The notes under the pieces are model-generated. The model worked only from the letters and a program-made list of their open reading frames with translations. It was not told where the DNA came from and made no database searches. Positions 1-8,555 of a DNA stretch of 64,000 nucleotides are shown here, piece by piece; position 1 is the first letter of the stretch; every line of letters begins with the position of its first letter. This DNA comes from an uncultured Paracoccaceae bacterium. Lineage in GTDB: Bacteria; Pseudomonadota; Alphaproteobacteria; Rhodobacterales; Rhodobacteraceae. The stretch spans positions 1 to 64,000 of the forward strand of contig CANLND010000001.1 of the NCBI GenBank assembly GCA_947492585.1. Reading direction: 5' to 3'. The position numbers were made by a program, and so were the translations under genes.

Positions 1-120
1 TCAACGGCTTCTACAATCCGCGTCGTCGCCACTCAGCACTCGGCTGGAAAAGCCCCGTCGCTTTCGAAAGGAAAGTGCTTAAACGAGCACCAGGGGCGGC
101 ACGAAAGCGCGACAGGTCCA
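1..120 (+). mobile_element. Right end of an IS3-family insertion sequence
   Basis: The window opens inside an insertion sequence. Reading frame 3 encodes the typical C-terminal end of an IS3-family DDE transposase. I place the right end near base 120: the reverse complement there begins TGGACCTGTCGCGC, which resembles the TG...CA ends of this family, and integrase coding sequence starts in frame at base 121. The left end lies outside the window, so the terminal repeat and any target duplication cannot be confirmed. Confidence 0.6.
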
Positions 121-173
121 CTTCCATACGAATTGAGCATTGGCCTTGGTCAAAGAATTGGAGACACGCGTAA
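3..173 (+). CDS. IS3-family transposase OrfB, C-terminal fragment
   Basis: The frame from base 3 to the TAA at 171-173 reads NGFYNPRRRHSALGWKSPVA, the highly conserved tail of the OrfB integrase-type transposase that acts with its DDE core (outside the window) to move the element. The family normally ends shortly after the SPxxFE motif; here the frame runs on through the presumed IS end into flanking DNA, giving a chimeric C-terminus of about 25 extra residues. Family assignment is from the motif; the read-through reading is inference. Confidence 0.75.
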   Translation, partial: NGFYNPRRRHSALGWKSPVAFERKVLKRAPGAARKRDRSTSIRIEHWPWSKNWRHA

Positions 174-540
174 AATTCGGTGGTCTGACATCCAAGATGG
201 CGCTTGGGATTTCAATCAAGGCAAGACTGATAAGCTACTTTGGATACCTTTGACCAAGAGGCTGCAAGATTTCTTATCAGAGGTTCCGAAGGCTGGAAGT
301 ACTGTGCTCACAAATCGCTCCGGAGATCCCGCAACTTATCGCTCTTTAGCTGGAGAAATGAGGGACGTGAAAGCTGGTTTGGAATTTGACCGAGCGCAAG
401 AGTACGTGACTCACGGCCTTCGAAAGAATGCAGCCATAGAGCTCTATCTAGCTGGTTGTGACGACGAGATAGTCAAAGCGATGACAGGGCATTCTGGTGT
501 GGAAATGCTAAAAAAGTATGGTGGTCAAGTTCGCCAGTGA
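121..540 (+). pseudogene. Tyrosine recombinase (phage-type integrase), 5'-truncated by IS
   Basis: This is the catalytic C-terminal part of a tyrosine recombinase, which would cut and rejoin DNA at an attachment site. Visible residues are the first catalytic Arg in GQRIGD, the HxxR motif in THGLRK, the GHS box and the nucleophile Tyr in KKYGG. The frame is open from base 121, so the upstream DNA-binding and core-binding domains (usually 200 or more residues) have been removed by the insertion sequence ending at 120. It ends about 130 bp from the 3' end of tRNA-Cys, the usual place for an integrase of a tRNA-targeted element. An in-frame TTG at 133 exists but a functional product is unlikely. 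Confidence 0.75.
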
Positions 541-671
541 GAACTGGCAAGGCGTGCGCAGAGCGCTCGCAATTCAAAAGAACAAGACGGGACCGAAACG
601 TGAAAGTTTCAACGGTTGTTTCAATAATGGCGGCGAAGGAGAAAAGGGATGACGCAAGTCTTTGATTTTAT

Positions 672-745
672 TGGAGGCGAGTACCGGAATCGAACCGGTG
701 TACACGGATTTGCAATCCGCTGCGTCACCACTCCGCCAACTCGCC
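672..745 (-). tRNA. tRNA-Cys (GCA)
   Basis: The reverse strand folds as a cloverleaf: acceptor GGCGAGT pairs with ACTCGCC, the anticodon loop is TTGCAAA with anticodon GCA, the T loop is GTTCGAATC, and CCA is encoded at 674-672. The 3' end points towards the truncated integrase, as expected for a tRNA used as an integration site. Confidence 0.95.
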
Positions 746-864
746 GCCTATGGTGTGTGGCGTGATTAATCATATGCGAGGGAGCTGCGCAAGGGGGTAA
801 ACGCGTGGAATGGTGCGGAAATTTGAAGTTTTTTCTCCGCTAAGATCGCCGGTACATAGGCCCC

Positions 865-1554
865 TTAGGCTTTCCGGGATGTTTTTTGGATGGCGCGGGC
901 AATCAATGCGGGTACGCCGGGCAGGGCACCGACCACGGGCAGGCAGTGTCCCTGAAATCCCCCCGCCTCTAGGCCCGCCGGGATGTCATTACGCACATGG
1001 TCGCCGGCTTGGGCGAAAAATGGCAGGCACAGGGCGTGGTGTGACAGGCCGCGCGACGCCTCGGCAACAGTGGGGCTTTCTTCGACAAAGCCACAGGACA
1101 CTTTCGCGCCTGATACCAGGGGACTGAGCGCCTTGGCAAAGGTCTGGGCGGCACGCGCAGCGCGGGGGCCCCGGGCGGAGCCATGCGCGGCAAGCAAAAT
1201 CTCGGTATCTTTAGTTGACCAGCCCAACTTTGTGATCTGAGCGATCACGGCCTTGGCCGCGCAGGCGGGCAGAGTGGGATCCAGCCCAAAAGGGTCGGCA
1301 AAGGTCACATCATATCCGGTCAGGCGTTTGGGCAGGACATCTGCAGTGAACCAGCCCTTGGCCATGAAAAACGGATAGATCACCGCACCGTCTTGGACCG
1401 AGTGTTCCAGTCGCTCAGGCGTCGACAAGGTCGCGGAGCGTACCTCCCATCCGGGCAGATGACTGGCCACATGGGCCGCCAGTTCCGCCAACGCGGTTTC
1501 TGGAGGGGCCGGTGCTGAGGGCTGACCATGTGCAGTGAGAACAGCAAGGGGCAT
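865..1554 (-). CDS. CbiX/SirB-family sirohydrochlorin chelatase-like protein
   Basis: The 229-residue protein carries two tandem CbiX-type halves. The first has TAHGQ at residues 7-11 and PFFMAKGWFTADVLP near 61-75; the second has AAHGSARG near 122-129 and PFFAQAGDHVRNDIP near 190. Family members insert Co2+ or Fe2+ into sirohydrochlorin in the cytoplasm, on the way to cobalamin or siroheme. Spacing between the two motifs matches the long, two-domain form. The metal and the true substrate cannot be read from sequence, and no cobalamin genes lie nearby. The start ATG at 1554 is preceded by a moderately placed AAAGG. Confidence 0.8.
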   Translation of the reverse strand: MPLAVLTAHGQPSAPAPPETALAELAAHVASHLPGWEVRSATLSTPERLEHSVQDGAVIYPFFMAKGWFTADVLPKRLTGYDVTFADPFGLDPTLPACAAKAVIAQITKLGWSTKDTEILLAAHGSARGPRAARAAQTFAKALSPLVSGAKVSCGFVEESPTVAEASRGLSHHALCLPFFAQAGDHVRNDIPAGLEAGGFQGHCLPVVGALPGVPALIARAIQKTSRKA

Positions 1555-1760
1555 AATACAGAAGCCTTTTAAAGAGACCGATCAGGACAGACCAAATCAT
1601 AGTGCCGGGCGCCATAAAGGCGAGCGATCTGTGGCAATAATTCACAGAAAGATTCAGCACCATACGGCGTCGGCCATTTTTTTGGCAGCTGAAGAAATTT
1701 CTTGCAAATTAGTTGGTTGACCTTCGCCAAAGCATAACTTAAATCACATCTCAGTCCTGA
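1555..1760. promoter_or_regulatory. Intergenic region with likely tRNA-Gly promoter
   Basis: No credible gene is seen here. A TTGACC (1717-1722) and TTAAAT (1739-1744), 16 bp apart, lie 17-44 bp upstream of the tRNA-Gly gene and would fit a sigma-70-type promoter for it. The remainder holds only short shadow frames. Confidence 0.4.
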
Positions 1761-1834
1761 GCGGGTATGGTGAAATGGTATCATAAGAGCCTTCCAAGCT
1801 TAAGGTGAGGGTTCGATTCCCTCTACCCGCTCCA
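1761..1834 (+). tRNA. tRNA-Gly (TCC)
   Basis: A 74-nt cloverleaf with CCA encoded. Acceptor GCGGGTA pairs with TACCCGC, the anticodon loop is CTTCCAA with anticodon TCC, and the T loop is GTTCGATTC. The first base pair of the anticodon stem is weak (A-A). Confidence 0.95.
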
Positions 1835-1990
1835 TGACTGCTCTTTCCCATAAAATTCCCCTGTTTCTCTGCCCATGCGCTTAGGCGCGGCACTTTGCTT
1901 GCTTGACCTCTTTGTCTGTGAACGCCATGAAACGGCCAGACAGTTTTGGACCTACAGTCCCCTTCTCAGACGACGTGCAAAGGAAGCCCG

Positions 1991-3814
1991 ATGGCTCGAG
2001 CCCCTAAAACCCAGGAAGAGCGTGCAACCTCTCGCAAAATTGGCGTGCTGCGTGCCCTGTGGCCGTTTATTCGGCCCTATAGCGGGTTAATGTGTGCGGC
2101 CCTTGCGGCCTTGGTGCTGACAGCGGGCGTGTCGTTGACCTTGCCTTTGGCGGTGCGGCGGGTGGTCGACAATTTCCGTGTTTCCGAAAGCGCATTGCTG
2201 AACCAGTATTTTATGGCTGCTGTTGCGATTGCCGCGCTATTGGCGGTGGGGACGGGGCTGCGCTATGCGCTGGTGACGCGATTGGGCGAACGGGTTGTCG
2301 CGGACATTCGCAAAGCGGTGTTTGATCGGGTGATCAGCATGAGCCCGGCGTTTTTTGAACGCATCATGACCGGCGAGGTGCTCAGCCGGATCACCACGGA
2401 CACCACGCTGATCCAGTCGGTTTTGGGCTCCTCGGCCTCGATTGCGCTGCGCAATATGCTGATCTTTGTTGGCGGTCTGGTGTTGATGCTGCTGACCTCC
2501 TTCAAATTGACCCTTTTGGTGCTACTGATCGTACCTGCGGTTTTGGTGCCGATCATGGTTCTGGGACGCCGGTTGCGAGACATCAGCCGCGAAAATCAAG
2601 ACTGGATTGCGGCGTCATCAGGCAACGCAGGCGAAGCGTTGGGGGCGGTGCAGACTGTACAGGCCTTTACCCACGAAGAGGCCAACCGCCGCCAGTTCGC
2701 CGAGCTGACAGAAACCGCATTTGATGTGTCGCAGCGCCGCATTCGCACACGCGCTTATCTGACGGTGATCGTGATCTTTCTGGTCTTTTCAGGGGTTGTG
2801 GGCGTCTTGTGGATCGGGGCCAACGACGTGCGCGCCGGGGTGATGAGCGAAGGCGCCTTGATCCAGTTTGTGATCTACGCAGTTCTGGTGGCAGGCTCGG
2901 TTGCGGCTCTGTCAGAAATCTGGAGCGAGTTGCAACGCGCCGCCGGGGCCACCGAGCGATTGATTGAACTGTTGAACGCCACAGACAGCGTGCGCGACCC
3001 TGAAACGCCCATCGAACTGACAACACCAGTGTCAGGTCGTATTGAATTTGCAGATGTATCGTTTCGCTACCCTGCGCGACCAAATGCGCTGGCTTTAAAC
3101 AATGTCGCGTTGACTGTTGCGCCGGGGGAAACCGTGGCTTTTGTTGGGCCATCAGGCGCGGGCAAGACCACCATCATTCAGTTGTTGCAGCGCTATTATG
3201 ATCCAACGCAAGGGCAGGTTCTTCTGGATGGCCAACCGTTGGAGCAAATGCGCCGCGATGATTTTCGACGGGCGATGGCACTGGTGCCGCAAAGCCCGGT
3301 GATTTTTGCCGCGTCAGCACGTGAAAATATCCGTTTTGGCCGTCCGGATGCCACCGATTCCGAGATCGAAGCCGCAGCGCGCGCGGCCGCAGCACATGAT
3401 TTCATCACTGCGCTGCCCGAAGGCTATGACAGCTTTTTGGGGGAACGCGGCGTGATGTTGTCGGGGGGGCAAAAGCAGCGTATCGCCATCGCCCGTGCGA
3501 TCCTGCGGGATGCGCCTGTTTTGCTGTTGGACGAGGCCACCTCGGCGTTGGATGCCGAAAGCGAACGTTTGGTGCAGGCTGCGGTCGATGAGCTGAGTCA
3601 GGACCGCACAACATTGGTGGTCGCCCACCGTCTGGCAACGGTCAAAAAGGCCGACAGAATTGTCGTAATGGAAGACGGCGCGATTGTGGCGATAGGCACT
3701 CATGATGAACTTGTGGCGCAGGGGGGGCTTTATGCCCGTCTGGCTCGGCTGCAGTTTACCGATGGCAGTCCCGACACCCCAGACGTACAACCTGCACAAG
3801 TGCTTGCACACTGA
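1991..3814 (+). CDS. ABC exporter, fused permease and ATPase (MsbA/BmrA type)
   Basis: A 607-residue half-transporter that would dimerise in the inner membrane and use ATP to export a lipid or hydrophobic compound; the substrate is unknown. The N-terminal half has about six hydrophobic segments (roughly residues 30-300). The ATPase half shows Walker A GPSGAGKTT (about residue 385), the LSGGQ signature (about 490) and Walker B LLLDEATSALD (about 511), followed by the switch His in AHRLAT. I chose the ATG at 1991 over an in-frame TTG at 1946 because AGGAAG sits 5 bp before it and the sequence MARAPKT...SRKIGVLRALWPF fits the family N-terminus. It stands alone, 69 bp before the acyl-CoA synthetase gene. 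Confidence 0.88.
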   Translation: MARAPKTQEERATSRKIGVLRALWPFIRPYSGLMCAALAALVLTAGVSLTLPLAVRRVVDNFRVSESALLNQYFMAAVAIAALLAVGTGLRYALVTRLGERVVADIRKAVFDRVISMSPAFFERIMTGEVLSRITTDTTLIQSVLGSSASIALRNMLIFVGGLVLMLLTSFKLTLLVLLIVPAVLVPIMVLGRRLRDISRENQDWIAASSGNAGEALGAVQTVQAFTHEEANRRQFAELTETAFDVSQRRIRTRAYLTVIVIFLVFSGVVGVLWIGANDVRAGVMSEGALIQFVIYAVLVAGSVAALSEIWSELQRAAGATERLIELLNATDSVRDPETPIELTTPVSGRIEFADVSFRYPARPNALALNNVALTVAPGETVAFVGPSGAGKTTIIQLLQRYYDPTQGQVLLDGQPLEQMRRDDFRRAMALVPQSPVIFAASARENIRFGRPDATDSEIEAAARAAAAHDFITALPEGYDSFLGERGVMLSGGQKQRIAIARAILRDAPVLLLDEATSALDAESERLVQAAVDELSQDRTTLVVAHRLATVKKADRIVVMEDGAIVAIGTHDELVAQGGLYARLARLQFTDGSPDTPDVQPAQVLAH

Positions 3815-3883
3815 CCAAAATACTCGCATCTTGCCTTTACGCCACGTCATCTGACGCAGCGCATTCGCAGGGAGGACGTCGAC

Positions 3884-5773
3884 ATGGTTGCATTTTCACA
3901 GGTCGAAGACTGTAAGGTACTCGAACGGGAAATGCCCTATGAGGCGCGGGGCATGCCGCAGACCCTATATGGGTTATTGTCACAGACTGCCGGGCGGTAT
4001 CCAAACGGGAACGCATCAAGCTATCAGATCTTTTCTGGCCCCAAGGACAAGGCCGAAACGATCAGCTGGAGTACGCTCAAAGATCGGGTGAGCCAGACCA
4101 CCAATACCCTGCGCGATCTTGGGGTGGGCGAAACAGATGCGGTGGCCTATATCCTGCCGAATTGCCACGAGGCGCTGTATACCTTTCTGGGGGGAGCGGT
4201 CGCGGGAATTGTGAACCCGATTAACCCATTGCTTGACCCGGATCAAATTGCCTCGATCCTGCGCGAAACCGGCGCCAAAGTGGTTGTGACGTTAAAACCC
4301 TTCCCTAAAACCGATGTGCCCCAAAAAGTGGCGCAGGCGCTGACCAAGGCCCCCGAAGTTACCACGGTGCTAGAGGTCGATCTCAATCGCTATCTGACGC
4401 CTCCAAAATCCTGGCTGGTGCCCTTGATGCGCCCCAAACTGGACCGCACCTCCGCGCCACGGGTGCAATATTTGGACTTCAATGCCGAGATCGCCCGCCG
4501 CCCCACCACGCTCACCTTTGCTGACAGTGAGGGCGACCGGGTGGCGTGTTACTTCCACACCGGCGGCACCACCGGCATGCCCAAAGTGGCGCAACACCGC
4601 TACAGCGGGCTGATCTACAACGGTTGGATCGGCAGTACATTGCTGTTTACGGATCAGGACAATATCATCTGTCCGCTGCCGCTGTTTCATGTTTTTGCCT
4701 GCCATGTGATCGTGATGTCGGCCTTGGCCTCGGGCGCACATGTGGTGTTTCCCACCCCGCAGGGCTATCGCGGCGACGGGGTGTTCGACAATTTCTGGAA
4801 GCTGATCGAACGCTGGAATATCACCTTTATCATCACCGTTCCCACCGCCGTATCTGCCCTGATGCAACGGCCGGTGGATGCGGATATTTCTTCGGTGCAA
4901 ATGGCTTTTTCCGGGTCTGCTCCTATGCCAATGGAACTGTTCAAACGGTTTGAAGGCCTGTCGGGCATTAACATCGTCGAAGGCTACGGTCTGACCGAGG
5001 CCACCTGTCTGGTGTCGATCAACCCGGTGTCGGGTGAAAAACGCGTTGGCTCATGTGGCATTCCCTTTCCCTATACCGACCTGCGGATTGTCACCTCTAA
5101 TGGGGATGGATCGGTGGAATGTGGTCCCAATGAAATTGGCGAAATCTGCGTTTCCAACCCTGGCGTTTATGCGGGCCACACTTATACCGAAATGGATAAG
5201 AACGCGGGCCTGTATTACCAAGACACCCACCTGCGCACCGGCGATCTTGGTCGGGTGGACAACGACGGTTATCTGTGGATCACGGGGCGCGCCAAAGATT
5301 TGATCATTCGCGGTGGCCACAACATTGACCCCGGCGAAATCGAAGAGGCCTTGTTGACCCATGAAGCCGTGGCTTTTGCAGGCGCCATCGGCCAGCCGGA
5401 CGCCCACGCGGGGGAGTTGCCCTGTGCCTATGTCGAACTCGTCGCAGGCGCCTCTGTGGCGCCAGAGGATCTGCTGGCCCATTGTCGCACCCATGTCAAA
5501 GAGCGCGCGGCTATTCCCAAACATGTCACCATTCTGGACGAGTTGCCAAAAACCGCGGTGGGGAAGGTGTTCAAACCAGATCTGCGCAAAGAGGCCATTT
5601 CCCGCATTTATGACAGTGCTATGGCGCAGGCGGGGTTGGCTGCACGGGTGACAGAGGTGCTTGACGACAAAAAACGCGGATTGGTCGCGCAGGTTCAACC
5701 CAATGGCAGCGCCGATACGGAGATTTCGCAAGTATTGGGTGCGTTCACGAATCCATGGGACCGCTTGGATTGA
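3884..5773 (+). CDS. Acyl-CoA synthetase (AMP-forming, ANL superfamily)
   Basis: A 629-residue enzyme that would activate a carboxylic acid, probably a fatty acid, to the acyl-CoA through an acyl-adenylate. Motifs in order: the P-loop HTGGTTGMPK (about residue 223), the adenylate-binding YGLTEA (about 367), the hinge RTGDLG and GRAKDLIIRGGHNIDP (450-480), and the C-terminal PKTAVGKVFK with the catalytic Lys (about 559). The sequence resembles the FadD3/FadD36-like proteins labelled acyl-CoA synthetase in roseobacters; chain length cannot be judged. AGGGAGG upstream of ATG 3884 supports the start. A GC-rich hairpin follows the gene. Confidence 0.88.
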   Translation: MVAFSQVEDCKVLEREMPYEARGMPQTLYGLLSQTAGRYPNGNASSYQIFSGPKDKAETISWSTLKDRVSQTTNTLRDLGVGETDAVAYILPNCHEALYTFLGGAVAGIVNPINPLLDPDQIASILRETGAKVVVTLKPFPKTDVPQKVAQALTKAPEVTTVLEVDLNRYLTPPKSWLVPLMRPKLDRTSAPRVQYLDFNAEIARRPTTLTFADSEGDRVACYFHTGGTTGMPKVAQHRYSGLIYNGWIGSTLLFTDQDNIICPLPLFHVFACHVIVMSALASGAHVVFPTPQGYRGDGVFDNFWKLIERWNITFIITVPTAVSALMQRPVDADISSVQMAFSGSAPMPMELFKRFEGLSGINIVEGYGLTEATCLVSINPVSGEKRVGSCGIPFPYTDLRIVTSNGDGSVECGPNEIGEICVSNPGVYAGHTYTEMDKNAGLYYQDTHLRTGDLGRVDNDGYLWITGRAKDLIIRGGHNIDPGEIEEALLTHEAVAFAGAIGQPDAHAGELPCAYVELVAGASVAPEDLLAHCRTHVKERAAIPKHVTILDELPKTAVGKVFKPDLRKEAISRIYDSAMAQAGLAARVTEVLDDKKRGLVAQVQPNGSADTEISQVLGAFTNPWDRLD

Positions 5774-5817
5774 ACGTGATGTCGCGGCGGCGCGTGTTTC
5801 CTCCTTCTATGTGCCAC

Positions 5818-5841
5818 GAAAAGGGCCGCGCGGTCCTTTTC
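5818..5841 (+). terminator. Hairpin after acyl-CoA synthetase gene
   Basis: GAAAAGG and CCTTTTC flank CCGCGCGG, giving a nearly perfect 24-nt palindrome 45 bp after the stop codon. The U-tract is weak, so termination is likely but not certain. Confidence 0.5.
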
Positions 5842-5899
5842 TGTTCCAATTCAACTGGGCCCTGCCTAGTCTTGGGGAGGGGCAGCTAAGGTGGTTGTT

Positions 5900-6823
5900 A
5901 TGGATTACGAACGGCGCATCGACGAACAGACCTGGCAGTTCATTCGTGAAACAGGCGAGTGTTATCCCGACGATATAGACACCCTGACAATCGCCGAACA
6001 ACGCGACGCTTACGAAGAGATGGCCCGAAATTTTCGCGCCCCTTGGCCCGTCCAAGTGCACTGCGAGGATCTGGATGCAGATGGCGTTCCCGTGCGGCAG
6101 TACGTGGCCGGAGACCCCAGCCGCACCATCCTATATCTGCATGGTGGCGGATTTGTTCTGGGCAGTCTGGACAGCCACACCGACATTTGTGCCGAGCTGT
6201 GCGCCCAAACCGGATACCGGGTGATCGCAGCACACTATCGGCTGGCCCCCGACCACAAACACCCGGCCATGATAGACGACGCTCAGACGGTCCTGACGTG
6301 GATCCACAACACCTACGACGAGGGTGTTGTCTTGGCCGGAGACAGCGCCGGTGGCAATCTGTGCGCCGGCCTTGCGCATCGCAATCGCGGGGGCGATCTG
6401 GCCATCTTGGGACAAGTGTTGATTTATGCGGTGCTGGGCGGCGACACCTCAGTTGGATCTTATGTGGATCATGCACAGGCCCCCATGCTGACCACGTCAG
6501 AATTGAAAATATTCCAAGACCTGCGGAGCAGCGCCGCGACGGACCCCAATGATCCCCTGTTTGCGCCGCTGCGTGATACGGATTTCTCAGACCTGCCGCC
6601 GACGGTTTTGGTGTCCGCCGATTGTGACCCGGTGCGCGACGATTCAAAACACTATTGTGAGCAGATTCAGGCCGCCAATGGGCAGGCGCACTGGATCAAC
6701 GAGCCCGGACTTGTGCATGGCTATCTGCGCGCCCGTCACAGTGTGCGTCGCGCCCGAGAAAGTTTTGAACGCATTTCTGTCGCCATCGAAGCGTTAGGGC
6801 AGGACATCTGGCCCTACGACTAG
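5900..6823 (+). CDS. Alpha/beta hydrolase of the HSL (hormone-sensitive lipase-like) family
   Basis: A 307-residue cytoplasmic esterase or carboxylesterase. It has the HSL oxyanion-hole motif HGGGF (about residue 80), the nucleophile elbow GDSAGG (about 147), an acid in DCDPVRDD (about 241) and the catalytic His in LVHGYL (about 273), which together form the Ser-Asp-His triad. The substrate is unknown, most likely a short-chain ester. Starts at GTG 5891 (GGAGG 10 bp before) and ATG 5900 are both possible; I prefer MDYERRID, a typical opening for this family. It is convergent with the ABC importer operon. Confidence 0.85.
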   Translation: MDYERRIDEQTWQFIRETGECYPDDIDTLTIAEQRDAYEEMARNFRAPWPVQVHCEDLDADGVPVRQYVAGDPSRTILYLHGGGFVLGSLDSHTDICAELCAQTGYRVIAAHYRLAPDHKHPAMIDDAQTVLTWIHNTYDEGVVLAGDSAGGNLCAGLAHRNRGGDLAILGQVLIYAVLGGDTSVGSYVDHAQAPMLTTSELKIFQDLRSSAATDPNDPLFAPLRDTDFSDLPPTVLVSADCDPVRDDSKHYCEQIQAANGQAHWINEPGLVHGYLRARHSVRRARESFERISVAIEALGQDIWPYD

Positions 6824-6853
6824 GTGCAACGTCATGGATCTGCGAAATTAAAA

Positions 6854-6875
6854 GGCCCGCTGAAGACAGCGGGCC
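6854..6875 (-). terminator. Rho-independent terminator of the ABC importer operon
   Basis: A perfect 9-bp stem (GGCCCGCTG/CAGCGGGCC) with a 4-nt loop, followed on the minus strand by TTTTAATTT. It lies 43 bp after the stop codon of the ATPase gene. Confidence 0.85.
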
Positions 6876-6917
6876 CGGTGGTCTCATTAGCTGTGGCTGC
6901 CAGCCCGGTGTCGGGCC

Positions 6918-8555
6918 CTAGTTGCCACCGCTTTGCATTTTCCGATTGACCACGACCTCTTCCAGCCAACCCAGCCGCATGTGCGGTACAGAGCTCAGCA
7001 AGAGGTCGGTATAATCATCAAAGGGGGGTGACAACACATCCGTTTTGCTGCCGTAGCGCTGCACGTTGCCCTGGTACATCACCGCAATCGTGTCCGAGAT
7101 CGCCCGCACTGTGGCCAAATCATGGGTGATGAACAGATAGGCAACATCTTCAACTTTTTGCAGATTCAGCAAGAGTTTAAGAATGCCATCCGCCACCAAC
7201 GGATCCAGCGCCGAGGTGACTTCGTCGCAGATGATCAGCTTGGGCTTGGCAGCGAGTGCGCGCGCGATGCACACGCGTTGTTTTTGCCCCCCTGACAGCT
7301 CCGCCGGATAACGATCAATGAATTTTTCGCCCAACTCGATCTCATCCAGAAGCTCAATGATCCGCTTTTGTTTTTCAGCACCCTTCATGCCAAAATAGAA
7401 CTCAAGCGGACGGCCAATGATGGTCCCCACCGTCTGGCGAGGGTTCATTGCAGTGTCCGCCATTTGGTAGATCATCTGCAATTCCCGCAGATCTTCGCGC
7501 GACCGGCCTGCCAGATCAGGCGACAATGCGCGCCCGGCAAAGGTGATCTGGCCAGAGCGTTGCGGCAATAGACCAGTGATGACCCGCGCAAGCGTGGATT
7601 TTCCCGACCCGGATTCGCCCACAACGGCCAAGGTTTGACCGGGATGCAGTTCAACGCTGACATTGCTCAAAACATCATGCGCGAGCCCGGCGTAACGGGC
7701 TGAAATGCCTTCGACTTTCAGAACCGGTTCCGAGGTCGGCGCCTTTTCCTCATGATCGATAGAGCGCACCGAGACCAGCGCCTTGGTGTAGTCTTCTTGG
7801 GGCGCGTTGATGATCTGGTCCACTGGACCATATTCCACCATCTCGCCCATGCGCAAAACCATGATGTCATCACTGACCTGCGCCACAACAGCCAGATCGT
7901 GAGTGATGTACAGGGCGGCCACGCCGGTGTCTTTGATCGCCTCTTTGATGGCCATCAAAACATCGATCTGCGTGGTCACATCCAACGCGGTGGTTGGTTC
8001 ATCAAACACCACCAGATCCGGTTGCGGACACAGTGCAAGCGCAGTCATACAACGCTGTAATTGCCCTCCGGACACTTGATGCGGATAGCGATCACCGATG
8101 TTTTCGGGGTCGGGTAGGCCAAGTTTTGCAAACAGAACCCGCGCCCGCTCTTCGGCATCCCGGCGCGAGAATTTCTTTTGCTCAACAGCGGCTTCAATCA
8201 CCTGTTCCATGATCTTTTTGGCAGGGTTGAAGGAGGCCGCCGCCGATTGCGAAACATAAGTGACCTCGGCCCCGCGCAACGCGCGGATGTCGCCGGGGCG
8301 CGATTTCAGAATGTCGCGCCCATTGACCCAAACTTCGCCGCCGGTCAGTTCGACACCACCGCGACCATAGGCCATAGAGGCCAGACCAATCGTAGATTTA
8401 CCGGCACCGGATTCACCGATTAACCCCAACACTTTCCCGCGCTCAAGGTCAAAGCTGACCCCATGCACGATTTCAATGTCACGGGGTTTTTCACCCGGCG
8501 GATAGATGGTTGCACCGATTTTGAGATCGCGCACTTTCAACATGGGATCGCTCAT
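6918..8555 (-). CDS. Peptide/opine-type ABC importer, double ATP-binding protein (DppD-DppF fusion)
   Basis: A 545-residue protein with two complete ABC domains, the arrangement seen in GsiA-like proteins. Domain 1 has Walker A GESGAGKST (47-55), signature VSGGQ and Walker B LVVFDEPTTALD; domain 2 has GESGSGKST (about 327), LSGGQKQR (about 440) and LIICDEVTSALD. It would energise the import of the ligand caught by the binding protein encoded at 10331-11920. The start at 8555 has GGAGG upstream and overlaps the end of the permease gene by 4 bp (ATGA), indicating translational coupling. It is the last gene of a four-gene operon. The substrate is not evident. Confidence 0.92.
   Translation of the reverse strand: MSDPMLKVRDLKIGATIYPPGEKPRDIEIVHGVSFDLERGKVLGLIGESGAGKSTIGLASMAYGRGGVELTGGEVWVNGRDILKSRPGDIRALRGAEVTYVSQSAAASFNPAKKIMEQVIEAAVEQKKFSRRDAEERARVLFAKLGLPDPENIGDRYPHQVSGGQLQRCMTALALCPQPDLVVFDEPTTALDVTTQIDVLMAIKEAIKDTGVAALYITHDLAVVAQVSDDIMVLRMGEMVEYGPVDQIINAPQEDYTKALVSVRSIDHEEKAPTSEPVLKVEGISARYAGLAHDVLSNVSVELHPGQTLAVVGESGSGKSTLARVITGLLPQRSGQITFAGRALSPDLAGRSREDLRELQMIYQMADTAMNPRQTVGTIIGRPLEFYFGMKGAEKQKRIIELLDEIELGEKFIDRYPAELSGGQKQRVCIARALAAKPKLIICDEVTSALDPLVADGILKLLLNLQKVEDVAYLFITHDLATVRAISDTIAVMYQGNVQRYGSKTDVLSPPFDDYTDLLLSSVPHMRLGWLEEVVVNRKMQSGGN

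Noticed and set aside
810-1240. Plus-strand frames of 80-105 residues over the CbiX-like gene
   Set aside because: They are shadows of a clear CbiX gene on the other strand.
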